From NCBI GenBank assembly GCA_038237745.1, contig JBBRYJ010000007.1, positions 1-64,000 of the forward strand: 64,000 nt of DNA. Reading direction: 5' to 3'. The notes under the pieces were generated by a model. The model was not told the origin of the DNA. It made no database searches and worked only from the letters and a program-made list of their open reading frames with translations. Below are positions 15,476 through 23,902 of the stretch, piece by piece (the first letter of the stretch is position 1; each line of letters opens with the position of its first letter). The translations under genes were made by a program, and so were the position numbers. The DNA comes from DASQEH01 sp038237745 (GTDB lineage Bacteria; Actinomycetota; Actinomycetes; Propionibacteriales; Nocardioidaceae).

Positions 15476-16935
15476 CGGTTGATCACCGCTTTCATCACGT
15501 CGGCCGCGATCGGCCCGGCCAGACCCCCACCGGTGATGACGTCACGTGTCACACCGGTGCGCTCGACCAGGACAGCCACAGCAACCTGAGGGTTGTCGGC
15601 CGGTGCGAACGCGACCATCCATGCATACGGGGACCTGGTAGTCGACGAGTTCGCTGTGCCCGTCTTGCCCGCTACCGAAACCCCATCAATTTGGGCAGGC
15701 AGCCCGGTCCCTTTGTCCACCACGTCGACCATCATCTGTGTGAGGGAGTCTGCCACGGAGGAGGACACCGCTTCATGGAGCACTTCGGGCTGCGGGGCGG
15801 CTCCGCCGATGACATCGAGATCCGGAGACCGGACCTGCTGCACGATGTAGGGGCGCATCACGTTCCCACCGTTCGCGATCCCCGCGGCCACCATGGCCAT
15901 CTGCAGCGGAGATGCCGCCACGTTGAACTGCCCGATGGCGGACAAGGCAGTACTGGGCTCGTCCAGGTTGGTAGGGAAGTTGCTCGTCGCAGCCGGAAGG
16001 TCGTCCATCACGTCGGAGTTGAAACCGAACTTCTCCGCCTGCTGTTGGAGCGTGTCTGCGCCGAGCTTGAGCCCGAGGTCGGCGAACGCGACGTTGCATG
16101 ACACTACGAGTGCCTGGGTCAGGGTGATGGAGCTACCGCCGCAGTCGGACCCGTTCTCGTTGCGGATCACGTGGGTCGACTGGGGGAGCTTCAGACCCGT
16201 CCCCCCCTTCACGGCGGTCTCAGGTGTGTATCCGTTGCTCAGCGCGGCGGCGGCGACCACGAGCTTGAACGTCGAGCCGGGTGGGTAGATCGCTTGTGTT
16301 CCTCGGTTGAGCATGACGTCGGCGGGACTGTTGCTGAGCCGGTCCCATGCCTTCTGCGCGGCGGAGACGTCGTGGGTGGCGATCTTGTTCGGGTTGTATG
16401 TCGGGGAGCTGACCGACGCGAGGATCGCTCCGGTCGTTGGATCCAGGGCGACCACCGCGCCCTTGGTCCGCCCGGGCAGCGCCTTCAACCCGGAATAGGC
16501 CGCCCGTTGCGCGTCGGGGTTCAGTGTGAGCAGCACGCTCCCGCCCTCGGGCTGGTTGTCGCCCAGCAGGCCGACGACCCGGTTCACGAACAGGCTCGAG
16601 TCGCTGCCCGACAGGATGGAGTTCTCGCTGCCCTCGACCGCACTGGTGCCGTAGATACAGGAGAAGAACCCGGTGGCCGGGGCGTACAGCCGCGGGTCGC
16701 TGTAGGTGCGGATGTAGGTAAGACTGTCGTGCGAAGGCTTGCTGCTCGCCACGGGGTTCCCGTCGACCAGGATGGGCCCCCGCTTGCGAGAGCACTCCGC
16801 GTCCCGCGCCCGCTTGTTGGCACTGGAGTCGTCGAGCTTGCCGGCCAGGAAGACCTGTACATAGTTGACGTTGACGAGCAGAAGGGCGAAGAGGAGCAGA
16901 CAGCCGATGGCGAGGGTGCGGATGGGCTTGTTCAT
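15472..16935 (-). CDS. pbpA: Penicillin-binding protein PbpA (class B transpeptidase)
   Basis: This 487-residue membrane-anchored transpeptidase has an N-terminal helix at about 7-28 (TLAIGCLLLFALLLVNVNYV), then a pedestal domain and the transpeptidase domain. All three active-site motifs are present: STFK at 221-224 (nucleophile Ser221), SCN at 279-281 and KTG at 424-426. It cross-links peptidoglycan, normally partnered with the RodA glycosyltransferase encoded just upstream (rodA stop overlaps this ATG as ATGA), and is a known PknB substrate in mycobacteria. Confidence 0.96.
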   Translation of the reverse strand: MNKPIRTLAIGCLLLFALLLVNVNYVQVFLAGKLDDSSANKRARDAECSRKRGPILVDGNPVASSKPSHDSLTYIRTYSDPRLYAPATGFFSCIYGTSAVEGSENSILSGSDSSLFVNRVVGLLGDNQPEGGSVLLTLNPDAQRAAYSGLKALPGRTKGAVVALDPTTGAILASVSSPTYNPNKIATHDVSAAQKAWDRLSNSPADVMLNRGTQAIYPPGSTFKLVVAAAALSNGYTPETAVKGGTGLKLPQSTHVIRNENGSDCGGSSITLTQALVVSCNVAFADLGLKLGADTLQQQAEKFGFNSDVMDDLPAATSNFPTNLDEPSTALSAIGQFNVAASPLQMAMVAAGIANGGNVMRPYIVQQVRSPDLDVIGGAAPQPEVLHEAVSSSVADSLTQMMVDVVDKGTGLPAQIDGVSVAGKTGTANSSTTRSPYAWMVAFAPADNPQVAVAVLVERTGVTRDVITGGGLAGPIAADVMKAVINR

Positions 16936-18332
16936 CGCAGCTTCACCACCTGGGTCTCCTCGTTCACCCCGGGCAGATGCAGCTCGGGTACGGGTCTGCG
17001 TGCGTGGTCACTGATGCGAAGGACCAGCGCCATCATGACCCAGTTGGCGATCAGCGACGAGCCGCCGTACGAGAGGAACGGTGTAGTCAGGCCGGTCAGC
17101 GGGATCAGCTTGGTGACACCCCCGACGACCACGAACACCTGAAGGGCCATTGCGAGCGACAGCCCTACGGAGAGCAGCTTTCCGAACGAGTCGCGGCACA
17201 CGAGCGCGGTTCTCAGGCCACGCTCGACGATGAGCGCGTAGATGACGATGATTGCCATCAGGCCGGTCAAGCCCAGTTCCTCTCCCAGCGAGGTGGCGAT
17301 GAAGTCCGACCAGGCGTACGGGGTGAGCTGCGGGCTCCCACCGCCCCAGCCGCGCCCCAGGATCCCTCCCCACGCCAGGCCGTACTGACCCTGGATGATC
17401 TGGTAGTAGGCGTCGGGGTTGCTGTAGGGGTGAAGCCACCCGTCGACGCGTGACTGCACGTGTGCGAAGGCCAGATATCCGGCGTACGCGCCGCCCGCGA
17501 ACAGGAGCGCACCGACGAAGAGCCAGCTGGGCCTTTCCGTCGCGACATACAAGAGCACCACGAAGAGCCCGAAGAAGAGCAACGACGAACCCAGGTCGCG
17601 CTCGAACACCAGTACCCCGAGGCTGATGACCCACATCAGCACGATGGGTCCGAGGTCACGGCCGCGGGGAAGGTCGATCCCGATGAATCGTCTACCGGCG
17701 AGGGCCAACGCGTCTCGCTTCACGACGAGGTACCCGGCGAAGAAGATCGCCAGGCAGATCTTCGCGACCTCTCCGGGCTGGAACGAAAAGCCCGCGAAGT
17801 GGATCCAGATACGTGCGCCGTTGATGTTCACGCCGAGCCCCGGTGCGAGCGGAAGGAGCAGGAGGAGCACACCCGCGAAACCGGCCGTGTAGGTGAACGC
17901 CTGGAGGCGGCGGTGGTCCCGGATGAGAACCAGGGTCGCGATGAAGCCGGCGACCGACAACGCCGTCCACAGAAGCTGCTGCGTCGCGTAGGTGGGGGCC
18001 CTGCTGTCGTTCGCTACCCGGGCGATGTCGATGCGGCGGATCATCGCCAAGCCGATGCCGTTCAGCACCACCACCGCCGGGAGGATCACCGGGTCGGCGT
18101 ACGGCGCCCGCAGGCGCACCGCCACGTGACACAGCACGGCCAGCACGACCATGCCTCCGCCGTACTCCGCGATGTCGGCGGGTACGCGGTCCTCGGTGCC
18201 GAGACCGACGAGAGCGTAGGCCCCGACCCCGATCGTGAGGGCGATGATGAGGAGGAACAGCTCGGCTCCCCGCCGCTTGCGCGGGACGAAAACGCTGGCG
18301 AGACGCCCGGCGGGAGCGCCGATGCTGCTCAC
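16932..18332 (-). CDS. rodA: RodA/FtsW-family peptidoglycan glycosyltransferase
   Basis: This is a 466-residue SEDS protein with about ten to twelve membrane helices. It shows VNINGARIWIHFAGFSFQPGE, which is the SEDS NGAxxWI...fQPsE region containing the catalytic Asp-loop context, and the C-terminal LIPLTGLTTPFLSYGGSSL signature. It polymerises lipid II in the elongation or septal machinery with PbpA. I start it at GTG 18332, which overlaps the pstP stop by GTGA; a longer frame to 18368 would overlap pstP further. Confidence 0.95.
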   Translation of the reverse strand: MSSIGAPAGRLASVFVPRKRRGAELFLLIIALTIGVGAYALVGLGTEDRVPADIAEYGGGMVVLAVLCHVAVRLRAPYADPVILPAVVVLNGIGLAMIRRIDIARVANDSRAPTYATQQLLWTALSVAGFIATLVLIRDHRRLQAFTYTAGFAGVLLLLLPLAPGLGVNINGARIWIHFAGFSFQPGEVAKICLAIFFAGYLVVKRDALALAGRRFIGIDLPRGRDLGPIVLMWVISLGVLVFERDLGSSLLFFGLFVVLLYVATERPSWLFVGALLFAGGAYAGYLAFAHVQSRVDGWLHPYSNPDAYYQIIQGQYGLAWGGILGRGWGGGSPQLTPYAWSDFIATSLGEELGLTGLMAIIVIYALIVERGLRTALVCRDSFGKLLSVGLSLAMALQVFVVVGGVTKLIPLTGLTTPFLSYGGSSLIANWVMMALVLRISDHARRPVPELHLPGVNEETQVVKLR

Positions 18333-19891
18333 GAGGTAGTCCCGGGCACGGGTGTGGCGCCCGAGCACTCTTGAGCGGCGTTGTGGTCTGTGCCCCCGCT
18401 CGACGGTGACGTGGTCTGGGCGTCGCCTGTCGAGGCGGGCGGCGTGCGTGGCTGCGCCGAGCCGGCCGGTGGCTTCGAGCCCGTGGCGCCTCTCGATGCT
18501 GGGGTTGCCCCGGCTGTGCCTCGGGTGGCCTGTGGCCCCGCGGTGCCTCGGGGGGTCTGCGGCCCCCTCGTGCTGTCAGTGCTGGTCGCGCCGCTCCTCT
18601 TCGGGTGGGGGGCAGGGTTGGTCGTCCGGGTGGTCGTGGTCGGTGCCTGAGTAGCCGACGACGACCTCGCCGCCCGGGTCGCACATGTGGCGGCGAACGT
18701 CGTGAGCTCGTCGACGATGCCTTGAGCGTGGTCGAGGTCCTCGGCCTGGAGGCCGTCGAGGACCTGGCTGCGCCGGAAGGTCGGGAGCTCTGTGAGGAGC
18801 AGGTCCTCGGTCGCGTAGACGTGGTGCAAGCTGATGCCCGGGAGGTCGGCCTGCACACCTTGGTAGATGGCTACCCTCTCGCCGTATGACGCCACGTAGT
18901 ACTGGCTCTGGGACCAGTTGTACGCGAGGACCGTGACGAACGTCAGTGTGGCCAGCGCAACCGCGAGGGCAACGATGCGTACAAGCCAGCGGAACCGTCT
19001 GGGCGCGCGTGGCGCGTAGCGGAGCTCCTCCGGGTCGAGGTCGGACCCGACGAGCGGCTGGCCGGACGCGTCACGGCCGCCGTACGTCAACGGGGGTATC
19101 CGACCCGTCGAGCTCATCGCCTGCTGGGCTGCGGACCCGACGATGACAGGCTCTTCGACGTCCTCTTCGACTGACTCTTCATCAACGACGTCGGCGACGA
19201 CGACCGTCACATTGTCGTTGCTCCCCGCTTCGAGGGCGAGCTGCAGGAGCTCGTGCGCGACCGACTCCGCCGTGCCGATCGACAGCACGCGTTCCATCCG
19301 GTCGTGCTCGACGAAACCCGAGAGGCCGTCGCTGCAGATGAGGATGCGGTCGCCCAGCTCCACGTCATACACCGTCAGGTCGGGGTCGTTGTCGTTGCGG
19401 CCGTCGAGGACCTTGAGCAGCAGCGAGCGGTGGGAGTGGACCCGGGCCTCGTCGTCGGTGATGCGGCCGTCGTCGACAAGGCTCTGCACCCAGGTATGGT
19501 CGTGGGTGATTCGGCGAAGCTCGCCGTCTTGCCAGAGGTAGCCACGCGAGTCGCCCAGGTGGGCGACCGCGATCTGGGCACCGTCGAACAGGACCGCCGT
19601 CAAGGTGGTCCCCATGCCCTCGACGGCGGCATCCTCCTCGATGAGCTCCGCCAGCCTGTCGTTGGCTCGATGTACGGCGCCGGCCAGAGCCACGAGCATG
19701 TCGTCCGGCGCCGGGGCGTCAAGGCGTTGGAGGGTCGCGACCGCCACCGCCGAGGCGACATCGCCGGCCGCGGCACCACCCATCCCGTCGGCGACCATGA
19801 CGAGGTGCGGGCCGGCGTACCCGGAGTCGTCGTTCTTCTTCCTGGTGCGTCCGATGTCGGAGACCGCGCTGTAGCGCAGCGTGAGCGCCAC
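18329..19891 (-). CDS. pstP: PP2C-family Ser/Thr phosphatase PstP
   Basis: This 520-residue protein has a PP2C domain at 1-240. Metal-site motifs are visible as SDIGRTRKKNDDSGY, VMVADGMGG, LGDSRGYLW and GSNDNVTVVVADV. A linker is followed by a membrane helix (near 305-325, WLVRIVALAVALATLTFVTVLAY). The extracellular region ends in about 110 residues rich in Thr, Pro and Ser (TTTTRTTNP, TRGTAGATP). It reverses PknB phosphorylation. It starts at GTG 19891, two bases after the fhaB stop. The extended C-terminal tail is longer than in mycobacterial PstP. Confidence 0.94.
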   Translation of the reverse strand: MALTLRYSAVSDIGRTRKKNDDSGYAGPHLVMVADGMGGAAAGDVASAVAVATLQRLDAPAPDDMLVALAGAVHRANDRLAELIEEDAAVEGMGTTLTAVLFDGAQIAVAHLGDSRGYLWQDGELRRITHDHTWVQSLVDDGRITDDEARVHSHRSLLLKVLDGRNDNDPDLTVYDVELGDRILICSDGLSGFVEHDRMERVLSIGTAESVAHELLQLALEAGSNDNVTVVVADVVDEESVEEDVEEPVIVGSAAQQAMSSTGRIPPLTYGGRDASGQPLVGSDLDPEELRYAPRAPRRFRWLVRIVALAVALATLTFVTVLAYNWSQSQYYVASYGERVAIYQGVQADLPGISLHHVYATEDLLLTELPTFRRSQVLDGLQAEDLDHAQGIVDELTTFAATCATRAARSSSATQAPTTTTRTTNPAPHPKRSGATSTDSTRGPQTPRGTAGPQATRGTAGATPASRGATGSKPPAGSAQPRTPPASTGDAQTTSPSSGGTDHNAAQECSGATPVPGTTS

Positions 19892-19893
19892 CG

Positions 19894-20370
19894 CTACCTC
19901 TTCAGCTCTGCGATCGTCTTGCCAAGGCGTACCTGCACGCCAGTCGACACCACCACCGGAGTGGTGATGCGCTGGCTGCCGATGTAGGTGCCGTTGGTCG
20001 AACCGAGGTCCTCGATGTACCAGTCCTCTCCGTGCGGCACGAAGCGGGCGTGGCGGGTCGAGACGTAGTCGTCGTCGAGTCGGATGGTCGCGTCGGCACC
20101 GCGACCGAGCAGGATGGGGTCCCGGCCGAGGGGGACGGCGACTCCCGCGTTGGTGCCTTCGCTGATGACGAGCTGGGTCGGAGCCCCGCGCCGCTTCTTG
20201 GCTGACCGGCCGGCCTTCGGTGGCTTCGCTGACTTGGCAGCGGCAACCTTGGCCTGGTCGGCCCGCTCACCAAACATGTCGGAGCGGATCACAGATACCG
20301 AGGACAGCACGAAGAGCCAGAGCAGTGCCAGAAAACCGATCTTGATCAGGGCAAGCGTGAGCTCCGACAC
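19894..20370 (-). CDS. fhaB: FHA domain protein FhaB (FipA)
   Basis: This 158-residue protein has an N-terminal membrane helix (8-28, LIKIGFLALLWLFVLSSVSVI), a basic linker (KSAKPPKAGRSAKKRRG) and a C-terminal FHA domain. Phosphothreonine-binding residues are visible as LLGRGADATIRLDDDYVSTR followed by H107 and GSTNGTY (123-129). FhaB links kinase signalling to division factors. It starts at GTG 20370, three bases after fhaA ends. Confidence 0.93.
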   Translation of the reverse strand: MSELTLALIKIGFLALLWLFVLSSVSVIRSDMFGERADQAKVAAAKSAKPPKAGRSAKKRRGAPTQLVISEGTNAGVAVPLGRDPILLGRGADATIRLDDDYVSTRHARFVPHGEDWYIEDLGSTNGTYIGSQRITTPVVVSTGVQVRLGKTIAELKR

Positions 20371-20373
20371 GTC

Positions 20374-21219
20374 CTACGCCCCCGGAGGTCGTCGGCCCGG
20401 CTCGCTTCGCGGCGGCTGCCGCCCGGGCACCGATGGAGGCTGGTATGACGGTGGGTACGGCCGTGGGGCTGCAGGTGGCGACTCCGAGGAGACCGGGTCC
20501 GGCTGGTCGTCCAGCCTTACGAGGATCTCGGTGCTGCCGATCTGCACGCGCGAGCTGTCGTGGAGTACGGCGTGGTGCACTCGCTTGCCGTCGACCGACG
20601 TGCCGTTCGTCGATCCCAGGTCGACGACGCTCAGGTGGAGGCTGCCGTCGTCAGCGCGCTCGACCCGGAACTCGACGTGCCGGCGGGAGATTCCTGGGTC
20701 GTCGATTCGCAGGTCGGCGTTGCTACCTCGACCGATCACCACACCTGGCGCATCGAGCCGATGGCGCTCGCCGCCGATCTCGAGAGACGCCTCGGCCCTC
20801 GCGGCCCCGGCGGCCGACCCGCGGTCACGCCTCGCCGCTGGCGTGACGGTCGCGTTGGCTGCGCTACGCACCCTGAATCTGCCGGTCGTGAGGTCGGAGT
20901 CGCGACGGAAGTTGATCTGGAGAGGCCCCGCGAACACGTAGTGCTGCTCGGCAGCGTAGCCGTGCATCATCGACCCCATCTCGCTCACGAGCGACTGACC
21001 GTAGGTCGACAGGCGGTCGTAGTCGGTCCCCGACAGTTCGATGGTGAAGTCGTTGGGCGCGAGCCGACGGTCGCGGCTGAGGATCTGGGCGGAGTTGTCG
21101 ACTTCTCGCTGCAGTGCGGCGGCGATCTCCACGGGCTGTACGGCGCTGCGGAAGACCCGGGCGAAAGCTCCGGTGACCATGTGTTCGAGCCGCTGCTCGA
21201 AGCTGTGCAGGGCACCCAT
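20374..21219 (-). CDS. fhaA: FhaA: DUF3662 and FHA domain protein
   Basis: Of its 281 residues, 1-115 are the DUF3662 domain (MGALHSFEQRLEHMVTGAFA, then a VQPVEIAAALQREVD helix). A Pro/Ala-rich linker follows, and about 145-230 form an FHA domain (VVIGRGSNADLRIDDPGISR then RH, DLGSTNGTSVDG). The last 45 residues are Pro/Ser/Arg-rich. FhaA controls peptidoglycan synthesis in mycobacteria by binding phosphorylated MviN. GGGAGGTGAAGCC precedes ATG 21219, a strong ribosome-binding site. It is the first gene of the six-gene operon and is divergent from tRNA-Leu. Confidence 0.95.
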   Translation of the reverse strand: MGALHSFEQRLEHMVTGAFARVFRSAVQPVEIAAALQREVDNSAQILSRDRRLAPNDFTIELSGTDYDRLSTYGQSLVSEMGSMMHGYAAEQHYVFAGPLQINFRRDSDLTTGRFRVRSAANATVTPAARRDRGSAAGAARAEASLEIGGERHRLDAPGVVIGRGSNADLRIDDPGISRRHVEFRVERADDGSLHLSVVDLGSTNGTSVDGKRVHHAVLHDSSRVQIGSTEILVRLDDQPDPVSSESPPAAPRPYPPSYQPPSVPGRQPPRSEPGRRPPGA

Positions 21220-21453
21220 GGCTTCACCTCCCTCGCCGGCTGTCGATGGTCACACCCTCTCGGACCGCGGATAGCCGTCCGACCGTCATCGGCACGCGTC
21301 CTCGCGCTCGATCGTAGCCGCAGGCCGGGCCCTCACCGTGACCGACGCGGACCTGAGCGGCGGGCGGCCGACTCGGTGCGTGTTACCCTTTGCCCTCGCC
21401 GTGAGCGGGTTTCGAGGCCGTCGTTCGGTCGCGTCCGACCCGTCGCGGTCTGC

Positions 21454-21537
21454 GCGCGGGTGGCGGAATAGGCAGACGCGCACGGTTCAGGTCCGTGTGC
21501 CCGAAAGGGCGTGGGGGTTCAACTCCCCCCTCGCGCA
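21454..21537 (+). tRNA. tRNA-Leu(CAG)
   Basis: This is an 84-nt class II tRNA with a long variable arm. The acceptor pairs GCGCGGG with CTCGCGC (one G:U). The anticodon arm is CACGG-TTCAGGT-CCGTG with anticodon CAG. The variable arm is TGCCCGAAAGGGCG, and the T arm is GGGGG-TTCAACT-CCCCC. The discriminator is A at 21537; CCA is not encoded. Its placement opposite fhaA is common in actinobacteria. Confidence 0.96.
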
Positions 21538-21542
21538 CAGTG

Positions 21543-21568
21543 AGCCCCAGGTCCGATGACCTGGGGCT
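21543..21568 (+). terminator. Perfect 11-bp hairpin after tRNA-Leu
   Basis: AGCCCCAGGTC (21543-21553), a CGAT loop and GACCTGGGGCT (21558-21568) form a perfect stem, followed by TTGTCC. It begins 6 bases after the tRNA end and is the likely terminator. Confidence 0.8.
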
Positions 21569-21597
21569 TGTCCAATCCAGGCCGCTCTCGCGCTTGA

Positions 21598-22265
21598 TCA
21601 GTAGCACGGGGGTAGCACCAGCCCTACCTGGAGGGCATGGCAGTGGCGTGGATCGACAAGAAGCAGCACTGCCAGCACGCGCTTGCACGGTCCACGGCTG
21701 CCGTGGTGCTTGGCCTCCCAGCGGCAGGTGGAGTGCGGTCCAGAAAAAATGGTGTAGGTGACTCCTCGGCTGCTTCGGACCAGCCATTCCCCGGGTGCTG
21801 ACCCGACGCCGACGCCCTCTGAGTCGAGCAGTTTCTGCGCCGAGATGAGCCGCGGCTTGCGACCCTGCACAGCTTCGCTGTCGATGGGCAGTTCTTGGTG
21901 GAGTCAGGCCTGTTCGTCGAGGTCGTACCCGAGGCGTCCCGAGGCGGACAACCATCCCAGTCCGGCGCGTACCTGAGGTTCTTGCAGGTTCGTTGCCGCA
22001 GCGAGTGCCTTTGCGTCGATGACCCGAGTTCCAGTCCAGTCTGGTCAGGATGCGACGCCTGGGGGCCTGGGCTGAGAACTAGGGTCAGTCGGCCACCGGG
22101 AACAGTGAAGACCCAAGCGGTGCTGCCGTGCTCGTGCCGGTGCACAGTGAGCCGTTCGGTCAACCTGAGGATCCGGTCGACTGGCACGAACCGAGTAGGG
22201 GTCCCTATCGGGACGAAGCCCGATCCCGAGGCGATCGCGGTGCGCCTGCGGCTTCGCGGCGCAGG
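21598..22265 (-). pseudogene. SWIM zinc-finger family protein, decayed
   Basis: On the minus strand, one frame carries VDRILRLTERLTVHRHEHGS then TAWVFTVPGGRLTLV. A second frame carries VIDAKALAAATNL and GLGWLSASGRLGYDLDEQA. An in-frame TGA follows at 21906-21904, and the same frame then continues LHQELPIDSEAVQGRKPRLI and STCRWEAKHHGSRGPCKRVL. This is the shape of actinobacterial SWIM zinc-finger proteins (CxCxW...RGPCKH). The CxC has become SxC and CKH has become CKR, so two of four zinc ligands are lost. Together these show a frameshift near 22060, a stop and ligand loss: a pseudogene. Confidence 0.72.
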
Positions 22266-22269
22266 TGGG

Positions 22270-23721
22270 CTATTGGCAGGACTGTCCGGAGCACCACTGG
22301 TACGTCTCGAGCATGCTCGTCAGCTTTGCCTGCGCGTCAAACTGGGCCTGGGTCTGTTCGAACCCTTTGTGAGCCGCGACGTTGTCGAGCTCGTAGGGGT
22401 CGTCAGTCAGGTTGTACAGCTCCTTCGCGCCGGATGAGCGTCGGACGAACTTCCACGGGCCGCTTCTCAGGCCGTGGTATCGGTAGATATTTGTATCGGT
22501 GGACGGCGGCCCGGCTTCGAGGACGATCGCCTGCCGGGTGACCGGCGTGTTGGCCGGGTCCATCATGGCCGGCAGCATGTCGATGCCGTCGATCGACGAG
22601 GGACCGTTCGCACCGGTGTTGCGCGTCATGCCGAGCACAGTGGGCGCGAAGTCGACCTGCGCGGAGAGGCGGTTGATCGTCGTGCCCGGAGCGATTCCCG
22701 GGCCGCGAACCAGCAACGGAACGCGGTTGTCCACCTGATACGGGCCGACCTTGCCGCCGCGGATCCGGTGCTCGCCCAGGTTGTAGCCGTTGTCGCTCAT
22801 GAAGATCACGTAGGTGTTGTCAAGCTGGCCCGTGGCCCGGAGCGCGTCCATGATCCGCACGGTGGCGTCCTGAGCGGACAGCTCGGACTCACGTCGCTGG
22901 GCATTGCGCTCGGTGAGGTCGGTGATCTGCGCGTCGGTGAGCAGCTTCGGCTTCACCGGCTTGTCGCTCACGTCGGCCTCGTTGAACGACGGGTCGGTGT
23001 CCGCCAGCCCGGCGAAGGTGTCGCGGTACAGAGGCTTGACGTACGGCGTCGGGATGCTCGGGTCGTCCGGGTCTGCGGGAGCCCCGACGTGCGGGGCGAC
23101 GATCGACGTGTAGAGGAAGAACGGCTGCCTGTCGGACGCGTGCCTGGTGATGAAGCTCTCGGCCAGGGCGCCCATCGTGTCCGTCTGGTTGCCCGGGTAG
23201 CTGACATTCGTCGCACCGGCTCCGGTGTCGATGCTCCACTGGGGGTAGGTGTAGTTGTACATGGACTTCGGCACCATCCACTCGTCCCAGCCCGGGGGCT
23301 TGTAGGGAGCCTTGTACTGGTTGAAGTACTTGCCGATGAGCCCGGTGGTGTACGTCGGGTCGAGCCACGTGGCGATCGTCGAGCTGTCGTCGAACTTGGA
23401 CCAGCCGCCGAGTGGCGCCTTGTTGTCGAGCACGTGGTGATTGTGCGCGTACTGTCCGGTGAACAAGGTGGCGCGTGCCGGGCAGCACAGGGGGAACGGG
23501 GTGTAGAAGTCGCTGAACGTCGCGCCGGCGTCACCGATCTGGTTCACCACCTGTGGCAGGGTGCTGAGGTCGTCGTAGCGAGCGTCGTCGAGCAGGATGA
23601 CGACGACGTTGGAGCGACCGGACGCGGCTGCCACGGAGGCTGCGTCGGGCGATGATGCAGCCGCGGCAGACACCCCTGCAGTCGACGCGAGCAGCAGACA
23701 GGCAAGGCGGGTGGTCAGCAT
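22270..23721 (-). CDS. Secreted sulfatase (formylglycine-dependent)
   Basis: This 483-residue protein starts at ATG 23721 with GGGGGA upstream; the frame open to 23838 would put hydrophilic residues ahead of the signal peptide. Residues 1-24 are a Sec signal (MLTTRLACLLLASTAGVSAA). The sulfatase domain follows: VVVILLDDARYDDL with metal-binding Asp45/46, CCPARATLFTG (79-89) with Cys79 the likely formylglycine in C-x-P-x-R, then FLYTSIVAPH and IFMSDNGYNLGEH. It hydrolyses sulfate esters outside the cell. A sulfatase-maturing enzyme is not in this window. It neighbours a secreted glycosidase. Confidence 0.93.
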   Translation of the reverse strand: MLTTRLACLLLASTAGVSAAAASSPDAASVAAASGRSNVVVILLDDARYDDLSTLPQVVNQIGDAGATFSDFYTPFPLCCPARATLFTGQYAHNHHVLDNKAPLGGWSKFDDSSTIATWLDPTYTTGLIGKYFNQYKAPYKPPGWDEWMVPKSMYNYTYPQWSIDTGAGATNVSYPGNQTDTMGALAESFITRHASDRQPFFLYTSIVAPHVGAPADPDDPSIPTPYVKPLYRDTFAGLADTDPSFNEADVSDKPVKPKLLTDAQITDLTERNAQRRESELSAQDATVRIMDALRATGQLDNTYVIFMSDNGYNLGEHRIRGGKVGPYQVDNRVPLLVRGPGIAPGTTINRLSAQVDFAPTVLGMTRNTGANGPSSIDGIDMLPAMMDPANTPVTRQAIVLEAGPPSTDTNIYRYHGLRSGPWKFVRRSSGAKELYNLTDDPYELDNVAAHKGFEQTQAQFDAQAKLTSMLETYQWCSGQSCQ

Positions 23722-23902
23722 GTCGGGTCCCCCGAGAAGCCGGCTGCCGCCCACCGTCACGCAGGACTGCGACATGGTGGGGCGTGAAGCGACTTCGGCG
23801 TTGATATGAGCGGATGGCGAACTCATCAACGGTAGCATGAGGTAGTCGGCTAATTACATAAAGTAGAGATTGCTCGACACTGTGCGTTCGCTTTTGACTT
23901 CC
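23722..23902. other. 181-bp gap, partly AT-rich, between the glycosidase and sulfatase genes
   Basis: The part at about 23825-23890 is clearly AT-richer than the surroundings (TAATTACATAAAGTAGAGAT). It is probably the promoter region of the minus-strand sulfatase and the 3' end of the upstream gene. I see no gene or hairpin. Confidence 0.4.

Noticed and set aside
21454..21568. tRNA-Leu as a phage attachment site
   Set aside because: No integrase gene or duplicated tRNA end was found downstream; the adjacent sequence reads as a decayed SWIM gene.
22474..23655. Long plus-strand frame opposite the sulfatase
   Set aside because: The minus-strand sulfatase has a full active-site motif and signal peptide; the plus frame has none.
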